Below the pieces are notes generated by a model that was not told the DNA's origin, ran no database searches, and was given only the letters and a program-made list of their open reading frames with translations. A stretch of 64,000 nucleotides of DNA. Origin: Desulfobacillus sp041396245. GTDB taxonomy: Bacteria; Pseudomonadota; Gammaproteobacteria; Burkholderiales; Rhodocyclaceae. Positions 46,273 through 55,054 of the stretch are shown here, piece after piece. Position numbers and translations under genes: made by a program. How positions within the stretch are numbered: the stretch's first letter is position 1; each line of letters starts with the position of its first letter. Location of the stretch: NCBI GenBank assembly GCA_041396245.1, contig JAWKYW010000010.1:47607-111606 (forward strand), given 5' to 3'.

Positions 46273-47735
46273 TGGGCAAGCCGACGGGGTTCCTGGAATT
46301 CGAGCGCCTGTCCGAGGCGTACGAGCCGGTCGACAAGCGGCTCAAGCACTACCACGAGTTCGTCGCCCGCCTGGCCGACGCCGACGCCAAGGTGCAGGGC
46401 GCGCGTTGCATGGACTGCGGCATCCCGTTCTGCAACAACGGCTGCCCGGTCAACAACAACATTCCCGACTTCAACGACGCGGTGTACAAGGGAGATTGGC
46501 GCGAGGCCATTGAGATCCTCCATTCGACAAACAACTTTCCCGAAGTCACCGGCCGCATTTGCCCGGCGCCCTGCGAGGCGGCGTGTACGCTCAACATCAA
46601 CGACGACGCGGTGGGTATCAAGTCGATCGAGCACGCCATCATCGACAAGGCCGGCGAGAACGGCTGGGTGCTGCCGCAGCCGCCGGCGAAGAAGACCGGC
46701 AAAAAGGTCGCCGTCGTCGGTTCCGGCCCCGCCGGCCTGGCCTGCGCCCAGCAATTGGCGCGCGCTGGCCACGATGTCACGGTGTTCGAGAAGAACAGCC
46801 GCATCGGCGGCCTGATGCGCTACGGCATTCCCGACTTCAAGCTCGACAAGCGGCTGATCGACTGGCGCATGGCCCAGCTCGCGGTGGAGGGCGTCAGGTT
46901 CAGGACCGGCGTGATGGTGACGAAGTCGTCCCTGCCGCCGGGTGTGGCCAGCGATGCCGCCAGCACGATTGAAGCCGCCAGGCTGGTCAAGCAATTCAGT
47001 GCTGTCGTGCTGGCCGGTGGCGCCGAGCATCCGCGCGACCTGCCGATTCCCGGCCGTGACCTGGCCGGCGTGCACTTCGCCCTGGAATTCCTCATCCCGC
47101 AGAACAGGGAAGTGGCGGGCGACGGCAGGAACCCGATCTCGGCCAAAGGCAGCCACGTCGTCGTCATTGGCGGCGGCGACACCGGTTCCGACTGTGTCGG
47201 CACCTCCAACCGCCACGGCGCGGCGAGCGTGGCGCAGTTCGAGCTGCTGCCACAGCCGCCGGTGAAGGAAAACGGGGCGCTCACCTGGCCCTACTGGCCG
47301 ATGAAGCTGCGCACCTCCTCTTCGCACGAGGAAGGTTGCAGCCGCGACTGGTCCGTCGCGACCAAGGAGTTCATCGGCGAGAAGGGCAAACTCAAGGCGC
47401 TCAAGGTCGTCCGCCTCGAATGGAAGGACGGCAGGATGACCGAGATTCCCGGCAGCGAATTCATCGTCAAGGCGGATCTGGTTTTTCTTGCGATGGGCTT
47501 CGTCTCGCCGGTGGGCGGCGTGCTCGATGCCTTCGGCGTCGACAAGGACGCCCGCGGCAATGCAAAGGCTGCGACCGACGGCGAAGGTTGCTACCGGACG
47601 AACGTTGACAAGGTCTTCGCCGCCGGCGACATGCGCCGCGGCCAGTCGCTGGTCGTCTGGGCGATCCGCGAGGGCCGGCAGTGCGCCCGCGCCGTCGACG
47701 AATTCCTGATGGGCAGCTCGACCCTGCCGCGCTGA
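46272..47735 (+). CDS. gltD: Glutamate synthase (NADPH) small subunit
   Basis: A 487-residue iron-sulfur flavoprotein that passes electrons from NADPH to GltB. N-terminal cysteines CMDCGIPFCNNGCPVNNN and RICPAPCEAACTLN bind two 4Fe-4S clusters; GSGPAGLACAQQLARAG is the FAD fold and IGGGDTGSDC the NADPH fold. Its ATG overlaps the gltB stop by one base (TAATG). Confidence 0.97.
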
Positions 47736-47740
47736 TGTTC

Positions 47741-47808
47741 ACCACGGCGATCACGGCGACACGGCGGAGTCGAAATGGGGAACGCCGTGTCGCCGTGATC
47801 GCCGTGGT
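47741..47808. repeat. Perfect 26-bp inverted repeat of CACGGCG words (family A, copy 2)
   Basis: Arms 47741-47766 and 47783-47808 are perfect reverse complements over 26 bases with a 16-base loop. The left arm, built of CACGGCGA words, differs from the copy at 3573-3598 at two bases. It fills the gltD-glmU gap. No T-tract follows; the glmU ATG is 12 bases beyond. Confidence 0.93.
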
Positions 47809-47820
47809 TTAATACGCACT

Positions 47821-49176
47821 ATGCTGAATGTCGTCATATTGGCCGCCGGCCAGGGCAAGCGCATGCGCTCAGACCTGCCCAAGGTGCTGCACCGCCTGGG
47901 CGGCCGGCCGCTGCTGGCGCACGTTCTCGACACGGCACGCGAACTCGGCGCGGGGAAGATCTGCGTCGTCTATGGCCACGGCGGCGAGGCGGTGCGCGAG
48001 GCCCTCGATACCGGCGATATCGTGTGGGTTCGGCAGGAACCCCAGCTCGGCACCGGACACGCCGTCCTGCAGACACTGACTTTTCTCGATCCCGCCGCGC
48101 CCACCGTGGTCCTCTACGGCGACGTGCCCCTCATTGGTGTTGCCACCCTGACTCGCCTGATCGAAGTGGCCGACCGCGGCCTTGGCGTGCTGACCGAAGA
48201 CCTGGAGGATCCGACCGGCTACGGCCGCATCGTGCGCGACGGCGGCGGCAATATCCTGCGCATCGTCGAGGAGCGCGATGCCTCGGAGGAAGAGCGTGCA
48301 ATCAGCGAGATCAACACCGGCTTCATCGCCGCGCCGACTGCGGCGCTGAATCGCTGGCTGCCGGCGCTGGGCAACGACAACGCGCAGGGCGAGTACTACC
48401 TGACCGACATCGTCCGGCTGGCGATCGGCGAAGGCATGCCGGTGGCGACGACGCAGCCCGACGCTGCCTGGGAAGTGCTCGGCGTGAACAGCAAGGTGCA
48501 GCTGGCCGAACTGGAGCGCCTGCACCAATACCGCAACGCCTTGCTGCTCATGGAGCAGGGCGTCACGCTGCTCGATCCTGACCGGATCGACGTGCGCGGG
48601 GAGCTCGACTGCGGCCGCGACGTGACGATCGACGTGAGCTGCGTCTTCGAAGGCCGCGTCGTCCTCGGCGACGGCGTCGAGGTTGGTGCGCATTGCGTGC
48701 TGAAAAATGCCGTCGTCGGCGCCGGCACGCGCATTGCCCCCTTCAGCCACATCGAGGAGGCCGAAGCCGGTTCCGGCTGCATCATCGGCCCCTACGCGCG
48801 CCTGCGCCCCGGCACGAAGCTCGGAGAGGACGTGCACATCGGCAACTTCGTCGAGGTGAAGAACAGCACGGTGGCGGACCGCTCCAAGGCCAACCACCTC
48901 GCCTATGTCGGCGATGCCACCGTCGGGAAGAACGTCAATGTCGGCGCCGGCACCATTACCTGCAACTACGACGGCGCCAGCAAGCACCGCACGGTGATCG
49001 AGGACGACGTCTTCATCGGTTCCGATACGCAACTGGTGGCACCGGTCACCGTAGGCCGCGGCGCCACGCTGGGCGCCGGCACCACCCTGACCGAGGATGC
49101 ACCGCCTGACAAGCTGACCATTTCACGCGCGCGCCAAGTGACCGTGCCGGGCTGGAAGCGCCCGGTGAAGAAATAG
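47821..49176 (+). CDS. glmU: Bifunctional N-acetylglucosamine-1-phosphate uridyltransferase/glucosamine-1-phosphate acetyltransferase
   Basis: A 451-residue cytoplasmic enzyme making UDP-N-acetylglucosamine. The uridyltransferase domain (residues 1-225) has LAAGQGKRMRSDLPKVLH and YGDVPLI; the acetyltransferase domain is a left-handed beta-helix with hexapeptide repeats (GAGTRIAPFSHIEEAE, GAGTITCNYDG). The next gene, glmS, makes glucosamine-6-phosphate, two steps earlier in the same pathway. No Shine-Dalgarno is visible at the start, which abuts the inverted repeat. Confidence 0.96.
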   Translation: MLNVVILAAGQGKRMRSDLPKVLHRLGGRPLLAHVLDTARELGAGKICVVYGHGGEAVREALDTGDIVWVRQEPQLGTGHAVLQTLTFLDPAAPTVVLYGDVPLIGVATLTRLIEVADRGLGVLTEDLEDPTGYGRIVRDGGGNILRIVEERDASEEERAISEINTGFIAAPTAALNRWLPALGNDNAQGEYYLTDIVRLAIGEGMPVATTQPDAAWEVLGVNSKVQLAELERLHQYRNALLLMEQGVTLLDPDRIDVRGELDCGRDVTIDVSCVFEGRVVLGDGVEVGAHCVLKNAVVGAGTRIAPFSHIEEAEAGSGCIIGPYARLRPGTKLGEDVHIGNFVEVKNSTVADRSKANHLAYVGDATVGKNVNVGAGTITCNYDGASKHRTVIEDDVFIGSDTQLVAPVTVGRGATLGAGTTLTEDAPPDKLTISRARQVTVPGWKRPVKK

Positions 49177-49189
49177 ACTAACCGCAATT

Positions 49190-49282
49190 AGCACAGAGGA
49201 CGCAGAGGCACAGAGAGCACAGAGATTTCCTTCTGCAGATTGCTTTTCTCTGTGCACTCTGTGCCTCTGTGGTCTCTGTGTT
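49190..49282. repeat. Inverted repeat of GCACAGAG words between glmU and glmS
   Basis: Arms 49190-49225 and 49247-49282, 36 bases each, match at 31 of 36 positions around a 21-base loop. The arms consist of near-tandem CACAGAG and CAGAGG words. It fills the 120-base glmU-glmS gap and ends 14 bases before the glmS ATG. Sequences of this kind recur in many environmental bacterial genomes. Confidence 0.85.
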
Positions 49283-49296
49283 GAAAGAGGTTTTCC

Positions 49297-51117
49297 ATGT
49301 GTGGCATCGTTGCCGCGGTCGCCGACCGCAACATCGTCCCGATCCTGATCGAAGGGCTGCGCAAGCTCGAATACCGCGGCTACGACTCGGCCGGCCTGGC
49401 CGTCCATAACGGCGGCATGCACAGACTGCGGTCGGTCGGGCGCGTGGCGGAACTGGCGGCGCGTGCCGAAGGGCTGACGGCCGGCATCGGCATCGCCCAC
49501 ACCCGCTGGGCCACCCACGGCGTGCCTTCCGAGCGCAACGCCCACCCGCACGTTTCCGCCGGCCTGGCGGTGGTGCACAACGGCATCATCGAGAACTACG
49601 GCGAAATCAAGGCCCGCCTGGCCGGTCTCGGCTATGCCTTCGAATCGGAAACCGATACCGAGGTCATCGCCCATCTCATAGAGCACAAGCTGAAGTCGCA
49701 GGCGGATCTGCTGGCCGCCGTGCGCGCCGCCTGCGCCGAACTGATCGGCGCCTATGCGATTGCCGTGCTGTCCGAGAGGGAACCGCAGCGGATCGTCGTC
49801 GCCCGCCACGGCGCACCCCTCCTGCTGGGCCTGGGCGAGGACGGCCACTACGCCGCTTCCGACACCGCCGCCCTGCTGCAGGTGACGCGCACGCTGATCT
49901 ATCTGGAAGACGGCGATATCGCCGAGATCGCCCGCGCCGGCGTGCGCATCGTGCGCGCCGATGGCTCGCCTGTCGAACGGCCGCGGCACGAGAGCACGCT
50001 CTCCGCCGACGCCGTCGAGCTGGGGCACTTCCGGCATTACATGCAGAAGGAAATCTTCGAACAGCCGCAGGCCCTGGCCAATACCCTCGAGCTGATCGGC
50101 GCCGCCCAGTCCGCCACGCCGCATCTGTTCGGCGCCGGCGCCGAACAGATGCTGCCCGACGCCAGAAGCGTGCTCATCCTCGCCTGCGGCACCAGCTACC
50201 ACGCCGGCCTCACGGCGCGCTACTGGATCGAGCAGCTGGCCGGCCTGCCCTGCAGCGTCGAGATCGCCAGCGAATACCGCTATCGCGCCTCCGTGCCGAA
50301 TCCGGAGGCGCTGGTCATCGCCATCTCCCAGTCGGGCGAGACGGCCGACACGCTGGCGGCGCTCAAGCACGCCCGCGTACTCGGCCAATCCCGCACGCTC
50401 GCCCTCTGCAACGTGCCCGAATCGGCGATCGTGCGCGAGGCGGCCCTGAAATTCCTCACCCGCGCCGGTCCCGAGATCGGCGTGGCGTCGACCAAGGCCT
50501 TCACCACCCAGCTGGCCGCGCTGTTCCTGCTGGCAGTAACGCTGGCCAGGGCGAACGGCCGCATCGATGCGCGCGAGGCGGCGGCACATCTCACCGCCAT
50601 GCGTCATCTGCCGCTGGCGGTGGGCCGGGTCCTGGAGCTGGAGAAAGACATCGCCGAATGGGCCAGGCAGTTCGCCGGGAAGCAGCATGCCCTGTTTCTC
50701 GGTCGCGGCCTGCACTACCCGATTGCGCTGGAAGGCGCGCTCAAGCTGAAGGAGATTTCCTACATCCATGCCGAAGCCTACCCGGCCGGCGAGCTCAAGC
50801 ACGGCCCCCTGGCGCTGGTCGACAAGGACATGCCGGTCATCGCCGTGGCGCCCAACGACGCGCTGCTGGAGAAACTCAAGTCCAACCTGCAGGAGGTGCG
50901 CGCCCGCGGCGGCGAACTGTTCGTTCTCGCCGACGCCGGCAGCGAGATGCCCGAGTCGGAAGGCGTGCATATCATTCGCATGCCGGAGCACTATGGCCTC
51001 CTGTCGCCGGTGCTGCACGTCGTGCCCCTGCAGCTGCTCGCCTACCATGCCGCCCTGGTCAAGGGCACGGACGTGGACAAGCCGAGGAATCTGGCCAAGT
51101 CGGTTACGGTTGAGTGA
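49297..51117 (+). CDS. glmS: Glutamine-fructose-6-phosphate aminotransferase (isomerizing)
   Basis: A 606-residue enzyme making glucosamine-6-phosphate. The N-terminal CGIVAAV gives the catalytic Cys after Met removal; HTRWATHG and GIIENY mark the glutaminase domain; two SIS domains (residues about 285-425 and 460-590) carry ACGTSYHAG and the C-terminal KSVTVE active-site tail. It ends 14 bases inside the convergent kinase gene. The bacterial glmS ribozyme of Gram-positives is not present. Confidence 0.97.
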   Translation: MCGIVAAVADRNIVPILIEGLRKLEYRGYDSAGLAVHNGGMHRLRSVGRVAELAARAEGLTAGIGIAHTRWATHGVPSERNAHPHVSAGLAVVHNGIIENYGEIKARLAGLGYAFESETDTEVIAHLIEHKLKSQADLLAAVRAACAELIGAYAIAVLSEREPQRIVVARHGAPLLLGLGEDGHYAASDTAALLQVTRTLIYLEDGDIAEIARAGVRIVRADGSPVERPRHESTLSADAVELGHFRHYMQKEIFEQPQALANTLELIGAAQSATPHLFGAGAEQMLPDARSVLILACGTSYHAGLTARYWIEQLAGLPCSVEIASEYRYRASVPNPEALVIAISQSGETADTLAALKHARVLGQSRTLALCNVPESAIVREAALKFLTRAGPEIGVASTKAFTTQLAALFLLAVTLARANGRIDAREAAAHLTAMRHLPLAVGRVLELEKDIAEWARQFAGKQHALFLGRGLHYPIALEGALKLKEISYIHAEAYPAGELKHGPLALVDKDMPVIAVAPNDALLEKLKSNLQEVRARGGELFVLADAGSEMPESEGVHIIRMPEHYGLLSPVLHVVPLQLLAYHAALVKGTDVDKPRNLAKSVTVE

Positions 51118-52507
51118 CGGCGGGGAAAACCGCCTCGAATCGGGTCAGGCCATGCCCCGATGCCACAGCGATTTCACCGCCGTGCGCCTCGATGATCGAT
51201 TTGGCGATCGCCAGGCCCAGTCCGGCACCCTCATGCGTCCTGTGCCGGGATGCGTCGACCTGATAGAAACGATCGAACAGACGCGGCAGGTGCTCGGCGG
51301 GAATCGTCTGGCCGGGGTTTTCGACGGCAAGGCGTATTTGCCCCGGCACCGGCTGGTCGATGCGGACCGAGATGGTGCCGTCGCGCGGCGTGTAGCGCAG
51401 TGCGTTCGACAAAAGATTGCTGAGGGCGCGGCGGAGCATCAGGTCGTCGCCGCGAATCGCTCCCTCTCCGGCAAGCGTCAGGCGCACGTCCTGTTCTTCG
51501 GACAAAGCCTCGTAGAAATCGAAAAGCTGCCGCACTTCCTTCGCCAGGTCGACCGGTTCGCTGCGCAGAACGATCAGACCGTTGTCGGCCTTCGCCAGGA
51601 ACAGCATGTCGCCGATCATGCGGGCAAGCCGGTCGTATTCCTCCAGGTTGGAATAGAGCACCTCGCGGTATTCATCCGCGGAGCGGGCGCGGGTGAGCAC
51701 CACCTGCGACTCGGTCATCAAGTTGCTGATCGGCGTGCGCAGCTCATGGGCCAGATCCGAGGAAAAGTCGGACAGACGCTTGAAGGAGTCCTGCAGACGG
51801 TCGAGCATCTGGTTGAAAGCCGCGGCCAGGTCGTAGAGTTCCGGCGGTACGTCATCGAGCCGCAGGCGGCTGTCGAGGCGGCTGGCTGAAATGCCGTGAG
51901 CGACCTGTGCCATGTTACGCAGCGGAACCAGACCCCGCCTTGCAGCGACCCAGCCGAAGAGGGCGATCAGCAGGATGCCGGCCGTGACGGCCAGCCAGAG
52001 GCTCTTGCGAAACGCCGTCATGAATTCCAGATGGTGGCCTATGTTCAGGGCAAGAAACGCCGTGGCCGGAGGCATGTCCGGGATACTCGTGAATGCAGCC
52101 GCGGCGATGCCCCGGTAGGTCTCCCCGCCTTTCGACCAGATCACAAGATCGGTCGTCCGTATATGCTCCCCTGAAGGCCGACTGTCCAGATATTCGGACG
52201 GGAAATCCGCGTCGCGGGAGGCGAACAGCACACGTTGGCGCGGCCCCAGAACCGTTATGGACAGGCCGTGATGGCCGACCAGGGCGTCATTCAGGCGCTG
52301 TCCGGCTTCGTCCAGGTCCGGCGCTGTGCGCACTTTGGCCAGGGCGTGGCGGATCAGCACCAGCTTGGTGTGGAGTTCGTGCAGATCCTGTTCCTCGAAA
52401 TGCCTTTCCACGGCATTGCCGATCAGGTAGCCGATGGACAGCAGGACGATGAGCGAAGCTGCCGAAAAAAACAGCGCCAGACGAACCGTGATGGAAGCAA
52501 TCCGCAT
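51104..52507 (-). CDS. Heavy-metal sensor histidine kinase (CusS/CzcS family)
   Basis: A 467-residue membrane kinase: TM1 at about 8-30, a periplasmic sensor domain, TM2 at about 168-190, a HAMP domain, the H-box SDLAHELRTPISNL, and the ATPase motifs NLLSNALRYTP and EGAGLGLAIAKSI. The family detects Cu, Ag, Zn or Cd in the periplasm. It overlaps its regulator by TGATG and the convergent glmS by 14 bases. The specific metal is not resolvable; the downstream RND genes suggest Cu or divalent Zn/Cd/Co. Confidence 0.9.
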   Translation of the reverse strand: MRIASITVRLALFFSAASLIVLLSIGYLIGNAVERHFEEQDLHELHTKLVLIRHALAKVRTAPDLDEAGQRLNDALVGHHGLSITVLGPRQRVLFASRDADFPSEYLDSRPSGEHIRTTDLVIWSKGGETYRGIAAAAFTSIPDMPPATAFLALNIGHHLEFMTAFRKSLWLAVTAGILLIALFGWVAARRGLVPLRNMAQVAHGISASRLDSRLRLDDVPPELYDLAAAFNQMLDRLQDSFKRLSDFSSDLAHELRTPISNLMTESQVVLTRARSADEYREVLYSNLEEYDRLARMIGDMLFLAKADNGLIVLRSEPVDLAKEVRQLFDFYEALSEEQDVRLTLAGEGAIRGDDLMLRRALSNLLSNALRYTPRDGTISVRIDQPVPGQIRLAVENPGQTIPAEHLPRLFDRFYQVDASRHRTHEGAGLGLAIAKSIIEAHGGEIAVASGHGLTRFEAVFPAVTQP

Positions 52508-53187
52508 CAGTCGGGCTCCGGGACCTCGAGCACGTAGCCCATGCCCCTGACGGTGCGGATCAACTTGGGTTCGAAGTCGTCGTCGATCTTTGCCCGTAGG
52601 CGTCGAACCGCCACCTCGATCACGTTGGTATCGCTGTCGAAGTTCATGTCCCAGACCTGGGAGGCGATCAGCGAGCGCGGCAGCACCTCGCCCTGGCGGC
52701 GCAGCAGCAGTTCGAGCAGGGCGAATTCCTTGGCGGTGAGATCGATGCGTCGGCCGTCTCGAGCCACACGGCGCCGCAGCAGATCCAGCTCCAGATCGGC
52801 CGCCCTCAGCGTTTCGGCTTCCTTGGGTTTGCCCCGGCGCAACAGGGAGCGCACCCGGGCCAGCAGCTCGGAAAAGGCATAGGGCTTGACGAGATAGTCG
52901 TCCGCTCCCAGTTCCAGTCCCTTCACCCGGTCCTCGACCTGGTCGCGCGCGGTCAGGAACAGGACCGGCATGCGCCTGCCCGCTTCGCGTATTTCCTGCA
53001 ATACCTGCCAACCGTCGATGCCGGGCAGCATCACGTCCAGTACGACGAGATCGTAGTCGTCGGAGAGCGCGGCGTGCATGCCGTCGAGCCCGTCGCGCGC
53101 CAGCTCCGTCACGAAGCCGGCCTCGGACAGGCCCTGCTTCAGGTAGTCGCCGGTCTTGTGCTCATCTTCGATGATCAGGATTTTCAT
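52507..53187 (-). CDS. Heavy-metal response regulator (CusR/CzcR family)
   Basis: A 226-residue OmpR-family regulator with receiver domain (Asp51 in VVLDVMLPGIDGWQ; Glu7-Asp8 pocket) and a winged-helix DNA-binding domain ending in YVLEVPE. The start at 53187 (MKILIIEDEH) is the conserved one; the extension to 53220 is not. It is divergent from the efflux operon, whose probable operator (53252-53267) lies between them, and would activate both itself and the pump. Confidence 0.92.
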   Translation of the reverse strand: MKILIIEDEHKTGDYLKQGLSEAGFVTELARDGLDGMHAALSDDYDLVVLDVMLPGIDGWQVLQEIREAGRRMPVLFLTARDQVEDRVKGLELGADDYLVKPYAFSELLARVRSLLRRGKPKEAETLRAADLELDLLRRRVARDGRRIDLTAKEFALLELLLRRQGEVLPRSLIASQVWDMNFDSDTNVIEVAVRRLRAKIDDDFEPKLIRTVRGMGYVLEVPEPD

Positions 53188-53251
53188 CGCTTCACTGCAG
53201 GCCATGGTCGCATACGCCAATTGTGCATGCGTCGAATACTCGAATCCGAAG

Positions 53252-53267
53252 ATTACAAACTTGTAAT
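53252..53267. promoter_or_regulatory. Palindromic operator (CusR/CopR-type box)
   Basis: ATTACAA-AC-TTGTAAT is a perfect 7+2+7 palindrome, and its TTACA/TGTAA core fits operators of the copper-responsive CopR/CusR group. It lies in the 149-base gap between the regulator and the efflux operon, 69 bases before the czcC-like ATG. The strong ribosome site AAAGGAGG is just before that ATG. Confidence 0.7.
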
Positions 53268-53336
53268 GCCGCTGTCAGCTACTTGTTGGGTGTCGGAATG
53301 CATCATGGCAACCATGTGCAAAGGAGGTCAAACCCG

Positions 53337-54530
53337 ATGAGAAGCGTGCCGTTATTGCTGGCCGGGCTGGCGATTGCCCTGCCGGCCTTCGCACAGACCC
53401 TCTCCGAAGCGTTGAATCAGGCCTGGGCCCGCCATCCCCAGGCGGCCGCCATCACGGCGCGGGAAGATGAAGCGCAGGCCCGCGCCGAGGTTGCGGGCGG
53501 CCTGACCCCAGGCCCGGCCGCATTGTCGCTGTCCAGCCTCAACGACCGTCTCAACCGCAACCGCGGCAAGCAGGAATGGGAAGCAGAGGTGGCCGTGCCG
53601 CTCTGGCTGCCAGGGCAGCAGGCGGCGCGCGAAGCCGAGGCGGCAAGCGCCGTGGCGGAAGCCGGCGCCCGCCGCGCCGCGCTGCGCCTGCAGATCGCGG
53701 GCGAGGTACGCGAAGCCTGGTGGGCCGTGGCCGCCGCGCGCCATGCGCGCGACCTGGCCAGACAGCGGGCAACCACCGCACGCGCGCTGGAGGCGGATGT
53801 ATTGCGCCGCTTCAAGGCCGGCGACCTGGCACGCGTCGATGCCAACCTGGCACGCGGCGAACGCCTTGCGGCCGAAGCGGAAGCCATCGAGGCCGAAGCC
53901 GCGTTGCTGCAGGCCGAACAGACTTATCGCAACCTCACCGGTGCAGCCGCGCCTGCAGTGCTGTCGGAAGAGCAGCCCGCCCGCATGCGCGAACCGGAGG
54001 AAGACCATCCGCAGCTCGCCGCCGCCGCCGCTGCCGCGCGCACCGCACGCGCAAGGCTCAAGGTCGCCGAGGAAACCCGCCGCGACGCGCCGGAACTTGC
54101 TGTGCGCATGGTGCGCGATCGCGGCGAATTCGGCGAACCCTACGCCAACACCGTCGGCGTGAAGCTGACGATCCCGTTTTCCTCCGGTCCGAGCGCGCGC
54201 CAGGAAAACGCGGCCGCCCGGGTCGAATCCTCCCAGGCCGAAGCCGAGCAGGCGCTGGCGCAGCTCAAACTGAAACTGGATGCAGAAAAAGCCCGCCTCG
54301 ACCTCGATGCTGCCGAGCTGCAGTTCGCCATGGCGCGGGAGCGTCGCGAATTGACCGCCGACAGCCTGCGCCTTGCCGAAAGGGCCTTTTCCCTTGGCGA
54401 ATCGGACCTGACGACGCTGTTGCGCGTGCGCGCCAGCGCCTTCGAGGCCGAGGCCTTCTTCAATCGCCAGCAGGTCGCGCGCGCCGCGGCCCAGTCCCGT
54501 CTCAAACAAGTTCTGGGGGTTCTGCCATGA
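53337..54530 (+). CDS. Outer-membrane efflux channel (TolC/CzcC family)
   Basis: A 397-residue outer-membrane factor with a signal peptide (residues 1-19, ending AFA-QT) and two OEP repeats of long helices plus beta strands. It forms the outer-membrane duct for the metal RND pump. Shorter than TolC but normal for CzcC/CusC. The ATG at 53337 follows AAAGGAGGT; stop overlaps the next gene (ATGA). Confidence 0.9.
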   Translation: MRSVPLLLAGLAIALPAFAQTLSEALNQAWARHPQAAAITAREDEAQARAEVAGGLTPGPAALSLSSLNDRLNRNRGKQEWEAEVAVPLWLPGQQAAREAEAASAVAEAGARRAALRLQIAGEVREAWWAVAAARHARDLARQRATTARALEADVLRRFKAGDLARVDANLARGERLAAEAEAIEAEAALLQAEQTYRNLTGAAAPAVLSEEQPARMREPEEDHPQLAAAAAAARTARARLKVAEETRRDAPELAVRMVRDRGEFGEPYANTVGVKLTIPFSSGPSARQENAAARVESSQAEAEQALAQLKLKLDAEKARLDLDAAELQFAMARERRELTADSLRLAERAFSLGESDLTTLLRVRASAFEAEAFFNRQQVARAAAQSRLKQVLGVLP

Positions 54531-55051
54531 AGTACTTCATTGCATTCGTCGCAGCGGCGATGGTTCCGCTGCTCGCCTGGCCTCATGGCGGCGAAGACCA
54601 TAGTCACGATGCGGCACCCGTCATGGCGACGGATATCGCGCAGCGCGTCGCGGCACAGACCGAGGAGTTCGAGCTCCTCGCAGTCAAGGAGGACAAGATG
54701 CTGATCCTCTACCTGGACCGTTTCACCAGCAACGAACCGGTTGCCGGCGCGCAGATAGAGGTCGAGAGCGGGTCATTCAAGGCGACTGCAGCCCAAGTTG
54801 CACCGGGGGTGTATTCGCTTTCGGGAGAAGCCTTCGCCGAGCCCGGCAAGTATCCGCTGACCATATCCGTCCAGGCGGGCGACAGCGCCGACCTGCTCAC
54901 GGCCACGCTCGACCTCGCTCCGCCGGCGGTTGGCGTCGCGCATGCGCGCGGGTGGGACACATGGGCCGTTTGGAGCGCCTCGGGCACGTTGCTGCTTGTC
55001 GGCGCCGGCCTCGTTGCCGTTCGCCGCCGCAAACAGAACCGCAAGCACTGA
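54527..55051 (+). CDS. Metal-island periplasmic/membrane protein, function unknown
   Basis: A 174-residue protein: signal peptide with a HGGEDHSHD His/Asp cluster just after it (residues 20-28), an Ig-like beta domain (about 50-135), and a C-terminal membrane anchor (WDTWAVWSASGTLLLVGAGL) with a basic tail. The His-rich start suggests metal binding. It is in the operon between the channel and the adaptor gene, with overlap or 3-base gaps, so it probably assists the pump. I do not recognise a named family. Confidence 0.7.
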   Translation: MKYFIAFVAAAMVPLLAWPHGGEDHSHDAAPVMATDIAQRVAAQTEEFELLAVKEDKMLILYLDRFTSNEPVAGAQIEVESGSFKATAAQVAPGVYSLSGEAFAEPGKYPLTISVQAGDSADLLTATLDLAPPAVGVAHARGWDTWAVWSASGTLLLVGAGLVAVRRRKQNRKH

Positions 55052-55054
55052 AGG

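Noticed and set aside
47741..47808. Reading the palindrome as a Rho-independent terminator
   Set aside because: Stem is long and perfect but no run of T follows on either strand.
49177..49296. A glmS ribozyme or riboswitch in front of glmS
   Set aside because: The gap is occupied by a word-repeat palindrome and shows no ribozyme core. glmS ribozymes occur mainly in Gram-positive bacteria.
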